From positions 34,443,001 through 34,507,000 of the forward strand of contig CM043698.1 in NCBI GenBank assembly GCA_023935145.1: a stretch of DNA of 64,000 nt. The letters are read 5' to 3'. This DNA comes from Bretschneidera sinensis (Eukaryota > Streptophyta > Magnoliopsida > Brassicales > Akaniaceae). Below the pieces are notes generated by a model. It did not search any database and was not told the DNA's origin. It saw nothing but the letters and a program-made list of their open reading frames with translations. Below are positions 14,318-24,500 of the stretch, piece by piece (positions within the stretch are counted from its first letter, which is position 1; each line of letters opens with the position of its first letter). The translations under genes and the position numbers were made by a program.

Positions 14318-14420
14318 GGCCCAAGGCCCAAAGTCAAAGCCCAAGATTAAAGCCCATCCAAATATTTATTTGATTTGATATCAAGCTCATTAATTTGCCC
14401 TACTAGCCAACCTTAGGCCC
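14318..14420. promoter_or_regulatory. Cluster of site II (TGGGCY) promoter motifs
   Basis: Five RGCCCA motifs (complement TGGGCY) occur within about 100 bases: two GGCCCA near 14318 and 14325, AGCCCA near 14338 and 14351, and GGCCCA near 14416. Clusters of this kind mark promoters of housekeeping and ribosomal-protein genes in plants. No ORF follows on either side. If the cluster is functional it would drive a non-coding or undetected spliced transcript. Confidence 0.35.
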
Positions 14421-14516
14421 ATTTCTTAAGAGCCACCTTAAGTAGAAGTTCCCCCCTCGCCCCCAGAAGTTTGGAAAAAATTCGAGGTTTTCGTTTCGTT
14501 GATCATGTTTGGGTGT

Positions 14517-14594
14517 CTTTGGATGCTATGCATGAAACATGACCATTGTCCTTGCGTCTTCTTTGGATGCTATGCGTGAAACATGACCACTGTC
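14517..14594. repeat. Two 34-bp direct repeats, 44 bp apart
   Basis: The unit beginning CTTTGGATGCTATG and ending CATGACCAYTGTC occurs at 14517-14550 and 14561-14594 with two differences. It lies just after the TGGGCY cluster. I do not recognise it and see no ORF or snoRNA boxes. Confidence 0.7.
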
Positions 14595-15553
14595 ATGTTT
14601 TATTGACAGCTGTTTGTATTTGGTTTGTGTTTTGCCTCTTTTCTACTCCTTTTTTGGTTGTAGTAATTGATTATTGTGTGGTTTAATCCAAGATTCTATG
14701 CAATGGGACTCGTGACATTCTGCATTTCAAGCTAAGCTGAACAATGGGCATTGTTTATTAGTGGTTTGTGATCATACAACCTGGTGAATTCCTGTATAAA
14801 GTGTTTGTCATTACTCCGTGGTGAGAAAATAATAATCACTCAAATTTGTTCTATGAACTCTGGCTCTTTTCCCTGTTATTATTGTTTTCTTGGTTTCATT
14901 GTAAAAGGAATATTGCAATATGAAAATTTTTCCAACGGTCTCTTCTGAAGTAGAGTAATTAATGAGTTATTGATGGTTTCAAGCAATTCTTGTGCTAATA
15001 GTTGCATGATCTAGGATTTTCCCCCACAAGCAGATTTCACTCTTTTCAACTTGTTTCTCCATGACATAGACAACTCATTAAACATTCACCAGATAAAATG
15101 AACATGTTTCATGGAGTACTAAATTCCAATTAATTGTATAGGACCTTTAAACAACGGAGCAAGAGCTACAGGAAAGAAAACTGCCTCAATATTAGCCATT
15201 GAACTGAGCTTTATATTTCAAGAAAGGACATTTTGTAACATCTTTGCTTTGCTTATAACGCAGAATTTTCCAGCAGTCAGGTTTTTACAGGCGGTACAGA
15301 AGAAAAATAAGAGAAAAACTGAGGGAGATGATTTAATAATGAAAAGATTAATGTTTTTCATAAAAAGTTGAGTAAAGATGAAAAACTGAGAAAAAAGAAG
15401 AAAATGACAAATTAGTTTATTTTAATTTTTATCTTCTAACAATCTTTTTTTATAATGGAAGGAAAAAATCAGTCATCTCATTTTTTTTTCTTATGAAGTG
15501 TATCAACTTTCTTCCCTCTCCTTCAGTCTTCTTTTCTCTCCATCAATCCTGAA

Positions 15554-15781
15554 CTCAGTGTTAAGAAGAAAAAATTAATAGGAGGGACAAGAAGTTTCAA
15601 AGTCACATTTAATCATTTATTGTTGCGTAGGGTGTTTTAGTATTAATATTTCTTGATAAGCTAACCTCAGTATTAAGAAGAAAAGATTGAAAGGGAGGGA
15701 CAAGAAGTTTCAGAATCACATTTAATCATTTATTGTTGCGTGATCTTCAGGGTGTTTTGGTATTAATGTTCCTTTATAAGC
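15554..15781. repeat. Internal tandem repeat, about 112-bp unit
   Basis: Two consecutive units share CTCAGTRTTAAGAAGAAAA, then GGAGGGACAAGAAGTTTCA and a tail ending TATTAAT. Copy B of the large duplication keeps only the second unit, so its missing block starts upstream of and removes the first. Confidence 0.75.
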
Positions 15782-15890
15782 CTTGAAAACTTGATGATGT
15801 TTTGAGATATAAGCAAGTGAAGAAGTGGAAGAATTTACAAAAAGAAAAATGAAAGAATTTTAAAAAAAAAGAAGAAAAGATATAATACTT

Positions 15891-15970
15891 GTTGAGAGTG
15901 GGATTTGAACCAACGCCCTTTCGGACCAGAACCTTAATCTGGCGCCTTAGACCAACTCGGCCATCTCAAC
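15891..15970 (-). tRNA. tRNA-Leu(AAG), copy A, T-stem mismatch
   Basis: The minus strand folds as a class II tRNA of 80 nt. It has a 7-bp acceptor stem (GTTGAGA/TCTCAAC), an anticodon stem CCAGA/TCTGG with loop TTAAGGT (anticodon AAG, decoding CUU/CUC), a long variable arm and a T arm. Compared with the copy at 29764-29843, the T stem has GTTGG instead of GTGGG opposite CCCAC, which breaks one pair. A TTTT run follows within about 20 bases on the minus strand, as needed for Pol III termination. There is no intron. It may be weakened or a pseudo-tRNA. Confidence 0.9.
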
Positions 15971-16491
15971 GTCGATAGGATCGATAGGTAATTAAAATAC
16001 TTTTACTATGAAAACGAGGAAAACAACCTAAAAATGGGCTATAAGGACCTAAGTTAGTCTATATATCTGAAGGGGCGGCTCAGCCCAAAATTTTTTAAAA
16101 ATAAATGACCAGGTCCCAAAAGTGTTTAAACCCAAAACTGGAGAACAAGAAAAGAAAAATTGAAAAAGATAATTTGAAGCTGAAAGATATATATATATAT
16201 ATAAAAAATTCCCATTACACCCATTATTATTAATGCTTATTTATTATGGAATTTTCTTTGAAGATTCTTTAGTTTTCACCTCAATATGCATGTTCACCTT
16301 TAACATAAATGTAAGTTTTGCCAATTCACATACGAAGCAGATCTTATACCATATTTTAGAAAATTATGCCACAATTTACATATATTTTTCAATCAAACAA
16401 ACTTGGGAATGTTTATTTAGAGGTCACAAGCAAGGGTAGAACTATCTATAATTCAGTGGGGGCTTGTCCTAGTAAAACATTACAAAACTTT

Positions 16492-17059
16492 TGATGCAGT
16501 CAATAATTCACTTTCCAATAACCTGATAACATGTGGACAACTTCCCTTTAATGATCAACGACACGTGACCACACCAATAACAGGCACTTTCCAATAACCC
16601 GATGACACATAGACAACTCCCCTCTAATGACCGAACAGCAAGTGGACGAGCAGGTGACGAAGCCTTCGTCATTCACAGACCCCTCACACGCCAAAGTGTA
16701 AGCATGATTTCAAGGACTGAGCCGTCCCTGAACACGCGACAAGACTTTCGCTGGAGAAACGGGATCTCATGGATCGCGCCATCCCGGACATGTGGTCAAC
16801 TAGCCCCTAAACCACTATAAAAGGCTCAAGGTATGTGAATCTAATCCCATCTTAAAGTTCAAGCTTATCACTAAGAACACTAGCATCCCAATTCTCCTTT
16901 CTCCCAAAAACATTGCTAGGACATTGGTATCGGAGAGTTCTCGGAAACACCACCCTCCTCTTCTCTGGCAACTCTTTAGGTCACATATTTGTCTTTATAG
17001 AATACAAACCGTTGAATATTGAACCCCCCCAACTCAGCAGAAAATTTCTGGTATCAACA
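16492..17059 (+). mobile_element. LTR-like insertion (solo LTR or small non-autonomous element)
   Basis: The 568-base element starts TGATG and ends CAACA and is flanked by a perfect 5-bp direct repeat ACTTT (16487-16491 and 17060-17064). Copy B of the duplication shows the site without the element (near 30367-30380). Inside are a TATAAAAG box at 16816-16823 and, near 16923, TTGGTATCGGAG, which resembles a tRNA-Met primer-binding site. No protein domain is encoded. TG..CA ends plus a 5-bp duplication indicate LTR-retrotransposon integration. Whether it is a solo LTR or a TRIM-like element that lost one end cannot be told from this sequence. Confidence 0.75.
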
Positions 17060-17299
17060 ACTTTTAAAATTATTTTGTTCAAATTATTGAACTCATAACA
17101 GGTTATGAATAATAAGTTAATACATAACAATGACTTCACAATAGCTAAGTGTTAGTTTAAGACGAGACCAAGGAGGAGTGTTGTCCATAATGAACTACTT
17201 ATATTGTAATGACTGAATGCAAAACCAATGGTCTTTCAATCACGATTTTCCCTTATGAAATTTTATGTAAAAGATCAAGGGAAAACTCCACCACTCTTC

Positions 17300-17600
17300 A
17301 CCGATGAAAAGGACCTGTGAATCCTTTGGTATGGTAAAGCCACTGATTTCAACATCTTTACCAGTTTTCCGTGGAAGTAGGAAGGAACCAAAGGGTGTTT
17401 CTTTGCTAGTTGCCTGCTGCAAATAAGGTAGTTAAGCAACATCAAAATCTTCAACCAGTTTTCCCTTGGCTCATGCTCAACCTTGGCTTTTGATAAAGTC
17501 TGTGGGATTTGCAGTAACTCTGCCATGGCCCATTCCACTGTGCTTGATGCTGTATTCAATTCCAGTCACAAACAAATCTTGTTTTTTAATTGTTGAGTAA
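17300..17600 (-). pseudogene. CYP76-like cytochrome P450 fragment, copy A
   Basis: Reading down the minus strand in shifting frames gives the P450 I-helix region (QDLFVTG, then SSTVEWAMAELL), a linker (GKLVEDFDVA), and the region before the K-helix exit (LLPRKTGKDVEISGFTIPKD). This matches the CYP76 family. At least one frameshift lies in the oxygen-binding motif, an in-frame stop follows DVA, and the ExxR helix is altered. The heme-binding loop and N-terminal half are absent. It is a non-functional remnant shared with copy B. Confidence 0.82.
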
Positions 17601-18590
17601 TTAGAATGCGTGAATACATGACAATGATAAGTAAAGATAAAGAACTAGCATGAAGTTACCATTCACCAGTAACAAACTCCTTATATAAGATTCATATCAA
17701 ACTCTTCACTGCTATCTCAATTAAGATTGAGAAGAGTAACCAAGATTTCGATGTTTGCTGTTTATTCATGCTATTTCCTAAACTTCAACCTTTCATTGAT
17801 TATCTTATAAAAAAAACCCTAATTACTTCCTAAACTTAGTTGTCAATCATTGCTTAAAAGGGTTGATTTTTCTAAGAACTGGAAAAAAGTCAACCAAGTT
17901 AGGTTTTCCTGCCTCTTTCTCCATGCACGTATTTTAGCATGCGATGTTGCTCTTAGCATATATATATATATGCATGCAATTATAATCTAACAAACTAGCA
18001 CAAAGGCCTAGAAAGAAAGAAGAAAAAAAAAAGGCAATGCAACATATACGAGACTAGTTTAAATTTTGATCTTACCTTTTACATGAGAAGAAAATTAACC
18101 TTGAGAAAATTGATCTTCAGGGATTAAATTAAGCTGAAGCAGTTAAAGGGCAACTCTCCTTTGGCAGGTTATTGATAAACAAATAAATAATTAGAAGAAA
18201 TCAGTATGATGGGCATGAGACAACTAATTCATAACCTGACAAAAGAGAGAAGCCCTACAACTAGTTCGCTTACATGATCTCGTAGTACTCTCTCTCTCAT
18301 GCCATGCACTTGACCTTTAGTACTCTACTGGTTCTTTGTGAAGATCTACCGTTTACTTATAAGGTCTCTTTTATGTTTAAGGGCTCAAGCAATGGGAATA
18401 AGCTATAGCATATGCCATGGATATGCTCTTATTTGGTGGCCTGCTTTATACGCATTCCATGCAAACTAAGCCTTTTCTCCTCTTTAATCTGAAAAAGTCT
18501 CTCTCTCTCTCTCTCTAGCCAAATCCATGTATGGAGGTGAAGAAAGGTAGAGGAAAAAAAAGATAATTAAGAGGAGGGGTCAAGAGGGAG

Positions 18591-18830
18591 ATGCCTGCTG
18601 CTTTTCGCCAAAGGAAGGTGCCATGCAGCAAGACCTGGAATGGGCCTAGAGGTATATCCTGTGTCATATTCTTCTTTGTGATTTTGCTTTATGGGTTTTT
18701 TTGGGTGTATGGAAATCCAGGTATCCCCTTGGTTGGCAGTTTCATTCTTTGTCCAATCAGAATAATTTCCTCATTATCTGCAATTGCATTTGTCTGCCCT
18801 TGGTTGACAATTGCATTACATACAAATTAA
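18591..18830 (+). CDS. 79-codon ORF of unknown status, copy A
   Basis: The frame starts MPAAFRQRK and contains one strong hydrophobic segment (around residues 24-40, CVIFFFVILLYGFFWVY) and a second apolar C-terminal part. I do not recognise it. The same frame is open in copy B (32465-32704). Between the two copies there are about 8 amino-acid-changing and 4 silent differences, close to what unconstrained sequence would give, so purifying selection is not evident. It may be a chance ORF in duplicated non-coding DNA. Confidence 0.2.
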   Translation: MPAAFRQRKVPCSKTWNGPRGISCVIFFFVILLYGFFWVYGNPGIPLVGSFILCPIRIISSLSAIAFVCPWLTIALHTN

Positions 18831-19314
18831 TGAAGAAGACTTGCTACCGGGTGTGGATTTTGCAGAAAAAAAAAAATTAAAGAGAAACTTGGGCTAAAAA
18901 ATCTATAAGAAAACCCAATTAAGAGTATGTGATGATAGACACTGGATTGCACTCAAGTTTGGATTTTGATTTTACCAACATATAAATTAAATATTCTTTA
19001 TGCATTTATTTTTTTATATGACATAAAAAAATTTGATTGTGGCAATAGCCCCATCTAAAGTTTAATAGCAACACCCCCTCTTTTTCCATGATTAATATTA
19101 ATAAGTTTCAAAATTATAGTCCGAGGAAATAAATTAATTATCAAAATATATATTCCGAACCAATATAGAGTAGAAGGAAAACAAATTTATTTATATGTAA
19201 ATCTTATGAAAATACAACCCTTCACAAATCATATTGTTTCAATATAATCACAATTCAACATAAGAACTCTTGACTCATGCACACTAGATTTTCTTGGTAT
19301 CAAACTACAAATAG

Positions 19315-19567
19315 TTACTTTGATTCTTCATTTGCAAGCCTCTCATTCAAAATCTTAACTCCCATGTACCTGCATCACACCAAATCAAAACACCCCGTTA
19401 AGAATCAAATATGAAAACTGAATGAAATCTCTTAATCTAAAGATCATATTCGGATTTTTCATTTAAGAGATCCGAATTCGATCTCTTTCTGTGTCAATAT
19501 ATTAAAACTGAGTAGCAATAGTATAAGGTACCTTCCAAGCATCATGACAGTGGCTTGAGGATTAGTT
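19315..19567 (-). pseudogene. Truncated 3' end of a HOTHEAD-like gene (copy A)
   Basis: The last exon of the HOTHEAD-like gene is present at 19369-19315 (55 nt, ending NERLANEESK and a stop) with its intron. The final bases of the preceding exon are also present (to 19567, including the MMLGR codons). Upstream of 19567 similarity stops and unrelated DNA begins. Without the catalytic and FAD domains it cannot encode a working enzyme. It marks the broken end of the duplication. Confidence 0.88.
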
Positions 19568-19994
19568 ATGCTTATAGGTTACTCACTCTTAGTTTACAAA
19601 AATTGAGTTTTGTTAGAAGGTATTTTACTTTGTTTTTGGGTTGTAAGTGAAACTGTGAAATTACAAGGCGAGAACAAGTTGAATGAAAAATGGCTAATTT
19701 AATTCATTATACTTTGTACTGGGATTGTTATTTTGGTGACTGTCTTTTTTGATTCATTAAACATTTCCATTCACCCATTCACATTTAGAGTTATATTTTG
19801 TTGACTGTAAACAGGAATTTAGTATTTCATTCTTTATAGTGACGACTGATGACAAAGAATGCTGATTAGTAGTGCAAATAACTGAATTTTGATCGAAAAG
19901 AGAAAGGTTATACCATTATCTCTACTGTTATTGGTATACTAGATATGATCTTAAGACTTTTAACAAAATGTTAAAATGATGTGAAAGAATAAGT
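19568..19994. other. Spacer between duplication end and transferase pseudogene
   Basis: About 430 bases hold nothing I can identify. They include the region just downstream of the pseudogene's original stop codon at 19995-19997. Confidence 0.5.
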
Positions 19995-21082
19995 TCAGTT
20001 TTTAATTATCTTCTGATCAAGAGCTTTGTATCTCCATCTCTCTTTCTCCAAAAAGTCTGCATCCAAGAACCGAGAAACAAAGACCCAAATCCTGTAAATA
20101 TCTTCAAAGTTTGTCAAGAACCCCAGTGCAGCTGTGACTACAGACGTCCGTGAATGAAACTTATCTATCTTTTTACGCGAAAGTATTCCTTCTGCCTCAA
20201 TAGCTCGTTTTCACTACTCTCTCCTTCTCTTCTTCACAAGTGTCTGAGAACGAAATGTGGTGCAAAACTCCATAACTCAAAGAAATATTATTTCTATCAG
20301 CGAGCTTCTGTACTAATACAGGATCAATCTTTTCTCCTTTCCAATCAAATACATTGAATGCCACGGCTGGTCCACTATCAAACTTTATCTTTGGTCCACA
20401 GATTCTGACTGCAGGTAGGCCATTTCCTGAATGTGGGCGTTGGGGGCTCATCAATGCATGTGCCAACCAGTTGATCAGGCACCTTTCCCTGCTGTTGATC
20501 AGTATCAGGCCCAAAGTATCCGCATGGTCTAAGCCCCTGCATTCAGATCCTGAGTTCTCATTAGTTCTGCTTTTGGTGATTTCGGATTGCTCAGATTCAA
20601 AGGGTGTCTCTAGTTCCGTAATTTCTGAGAACGAAGCTGCGCATATGCCTTATGTTTCTCAGCAATTTCCTCAGTGTGGGGCGATTCGGGAGTTTCGTCA
20701 TTCTTCTGCTGCATAGATATTGGGCCTGAAGATGAGCCTGGTACAACTTTGTAATCTTTCTGCGACTCAAAGTTTGGATTTTATTTGGTTTCTGTATCTG
20801 CTTTAGCACTTTCTTATGGGAAATGATATGGCCTGAAAGCTGGGACAAGACTCACAATCCCTGCACTTGAAGCAATATTTGATTCCATTAAAACTGAAGC
20901 ACTTGATTTCTTGACAAATAGGCATCCAAACCCTGATTGGTTTTCTCCAAAAACCTTGAAAAAAGAGCAAAAGAGGAAATCAAGCTTAAAGAGAGAGAGG
21001 CCCAATGTGTCCATGTCCTTAGGTCCCAATGCACATGCATCCAGCAATACATGCCATCCATTTTGCTAAGCGACGCTCATCC

Positions 21083-21510
21083 TGTTGGAAATAAAACACT
21101 CACACAAACAACTCTTATTCAAACTCAAAGAGATATTACAAGAGCACTCTCACTCAAAAGAAAGAAGATACTAGAACTCACTCTTAGAAGACTTTGCTTC
21201 TTCACTCACTTAGAAGCTCTTGCTTCTTCTTGATGATTAAACCAAAATGGGGAGGGGTATTTATACTACTTAAGAACAATCCTACACCACACAAATAAAC
21301 TAATCCAAAATTACAACAACCATACACCTCATTTTTCTTGGTGGTTCTAATAATATTTTAGGTTACCAAATGATTCACATGCTCAACTACCACACCAATA
21401 AAATTCTAGGTAGAATGCTTGTAGTTTTGGACCTTGATTATGGACTTGGACTCCAATTTGATTGAGTTTGGTTTTGGACTCCCATAATGGATCAAGTTTA
21501 TGATCCAACA
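21083..21510 (-). repeat. 3' LTR of the young copia element
   Basis: The repeat is 428 bp and, by eye, identical to 26008-26435. On the minus strand it holds a TATAAATA promoter box at 21258-21265. The gag-pol stop codon (21498-21500) lies inside this LTR. Confidence 0.96.
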
Positions 21511-24500
21511 CCCCCCCTTAAACTTGATCTTGTGACCCCTAGTAAGTTTCTTAATCTTATGAAGTTTTCGCTTGTCAGTGGCTTAGTAAAAATATCAGCA
21601 ACTTGATCTTGTGACCTCACATATTCAACTTGCACATCCTTTCTTGCAACACACTCCCTTATATAGTGGTAGCGAATATCGATGTGCTTGCTTCGATCAT
21701 GGAATACTGGATTCTTTGCTAAGGCAATGGCTGACTTGTTGTCGACATAAACCTTGGTCGGCTCTTCTTGTATCAAGCCTATCTCCTTCAATAGATTTCT
21801 AAGCCAAATTGCATGACAAACGCATGAGGTAGCAGCAACATATTCTGCTTCACAAGTGGACAATGTGACAATCGGTTGTTTCTTTGACATCCATGTGAAA
21901 GCAGTATCTCCCATGAAAAATACGAATCCAGTAGTGCTCCTTCGATTATCTATGTCTCCACTCCAATCACTATCGCTATATCCAGCAAGCTTGTAATCAT
22001 TAGAAACTGAATAGAACAAGCCAAAGTCAATTGTACCTTTTAGATAGCGAAGAATTCTCTTTGCGGCTTTAAAATGGGTGGTTGTTGGAGATTCCATGTA
22101 GCGACTAACCAATCCAACTGCGTGAAGAATATCGGACCTCGTGCAAGTTAGGTAGCGTAGACTTCCCACCAAACTTTTGAAAAATGTTGGATATACACTT
22201 TCGCCTTCTTCATGTTTGGACATCTTGACTCCGTATTCCATCGGTGTGCTTATCGGCTTACAGTTTTCCATCTTGAACTTCTTCAGGATCTCCTTTGCAT
22301 AGCTTTCCTGTGAAATGAAAATTCCATCATTTTGTTGCCTAACTTCAATGCCAAGGTAGTACGCCATGAGCCCCATGTCTGTCATCTCGAATTCCTTCGT
22401 CATCACTTCCTTGAATTCATTGAACATGGTTGGGTTGCTTCCGGTGAAGATCAAATCGTCCACATAGAGGCACACGATCAAAATATCTCCATCTTTGATC
22501 TTGATATATAAAGCATGCTCATAGGGACATTTGTTGAAGCCATTCTCTTGGAAGTACTTGTCGATTCGGCTATTCCATGCCCTTGGTGCTTGTTTCAACC
22601 CGTAAAGAGCTTTCTTCAACTTCAACACCTTGTCTTCGTGGCCTTTGACTTCGTAGCCTGATGGTTGCTGAATGTAGACTTCCTCTTCAAGAACTCCATT
22701 TAGGAAGGCAGACTTTACATCCATTTGTTGTATCTTCCACTCGTTTTGAGCTGCCAAGGAAATAATTAGTCTAACAGTCTCCAACCGAGCAACAGGGGCG
22801 AATACCTCATCGTAGTCAATTCCAGCTTTTTGACTGTAGCCTTTTGCAACAAGCCTCGCCTTGTGTCTTTCAATCTCTCCCTTAGCATTTCGCTTTGTTT
22901 TGTAGACCCATTTAACACCTATCGCCTTGTGTCCTTTGGGAAGTGAAATAAGTTCCCATGTGTCGTTCTTCTCGATAGCCTTGATTTCTTCATTCATCGC
23001 ATCTCTCCACTCCATTTCTTTTGCAGCTTCTTGATAGCTCATTGGTTCACAATCAGCAAATAAACAAAATAATGTAAGATTATCTTGTCGTTCAGTCACT
23101 TCATAGAGATCTCGAAGGCTTCTTGTTCGTTGCACATCTCTTTCACTTTGACTCCCACTTGAAGATGATGAAGGTGACTCGTCTCCGTGGGTAGTTGATG
23201 TTGGTGAAGTAGGTGGAGTTGTTGGCTCTTGTTGGGCTTCTCCAGGCTGTTCTATTTGTGTCAGCTCATCTTCAAACGGGGGAGAGAAATTGAAGTCATC
23301 TATATGAGATCCAAAATCCCATAGTCCTTCTTCGTCAAACACCACATCTCGGCTGATCACAACCTTCTTATTGTTCGGATTGTACAGCTTGTAGCCTTTT
23401 GAATTTGCATCATAGCCAATGAAGATGAAACTCTCGCTTTTATCATCAAGCTTTGTTCTTTTCTCATCTGGAACATGAACATGGGCTATGCTTCCAAAAA
23501 CTCTTAGGTGGGAGATGCCGGGCTTTCTTCCACTCCATGCTTCTTGCGGTGTCTTTCCCCAAACACTTCTTGTTGGAGATCTGTTGGATAAGTAGACCGC
23601 ACACGCCACTGCTTCAGCCCAAAACTCCTTGGGTAGTTTCTTGCTTTTGAGCATACTCCGAGCTATGTTGAGGATAGTTCGGTTCTTTCTTTCCGCTACG
23701 CCGTTTTGTTGAGGGGATCTAGGAACTGTCATTGGTCGACGAATTCCATTTGCTTCACAGAACTCTTGAAACTCCTTAGAAGTAAATTCTCCTCCTCGGT
23801 CGGATCTCATAGCTTTGATCTTTCTACCACTTTCTCTCTCTACTGCAGCTTTGAACTTCTTGGAGACTTCGAAAACTTCTGACTTCTGTTTCAAGAAATA
23901 TACCCACGTTTTTCTTGAAAAATCATCAATGAAGAGAAGAAAATAGTTATTGTTACCGAGAGAGCTTGGTTTGATAGGACCGCACACATCGGTATGGATG
24001 AGCTCGAGTGGCTTCTTGGCTCTTGAGTCTGACTCCTTTGGAAAGCTTTTTCTGAATTGCTTCCCGACTAGACACCCTTCACAAAGCTGGTCAGGATGGT
24101 TGATGCAAGGTAGTCCCTTCACCATCTCCTTCTTGGATAGCAGCTTTAGACCTCCAAAATTTAGATGCCCAAAACGAAGATGCCATAGCCATGATGCATC
24201 TCTGTAGCAAGCTTTCAAGCACTTTGCAACATCGTTTTGTATGTTGATCAGGAACATTCTATTCTTTGACATCGGTACTTTAGCAATGAAGTTATTCTTA
24301 TCATCTTTTATAGAAAGATTATGATCCTTCATATGAATATCATAACCTTTCTCTAACAGTTGTCCTAAACTCAAGATGTTACTTTTCATATTGGGCACAA
24401 AGTAGACATTGGAAATAAATTGATGTCTCCCATCTTTCAAACGGATAAGAATGTTACCTCTCCCTTTTACCGTTATTGTGGAATCATCGCCAAATGAGAC

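Larger units (their letters stand above)
15017..19567. repeat. Segmental duplication, copy A (direct, about 4.5 kb)
   Basis: This segment matches 29474-33427 in the same orientation and order: a stretch with CCCCCACAAGCAG, tRNA-Leu, a repeat-rich block, a P450 remnant, a 79-codon ORF, and the 3' end of the HOTHEAD-like gene. Over the 240-base ORF the two copies differ at 12 sites (95% identity). Copy A has about 527 bases (roughly 15119-15645) and a 568-base insertion (16492-17059) that copy B lacks. It ends inside what was a coding exon, so A is the truncated copy at that side. Confidence 0.93.
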
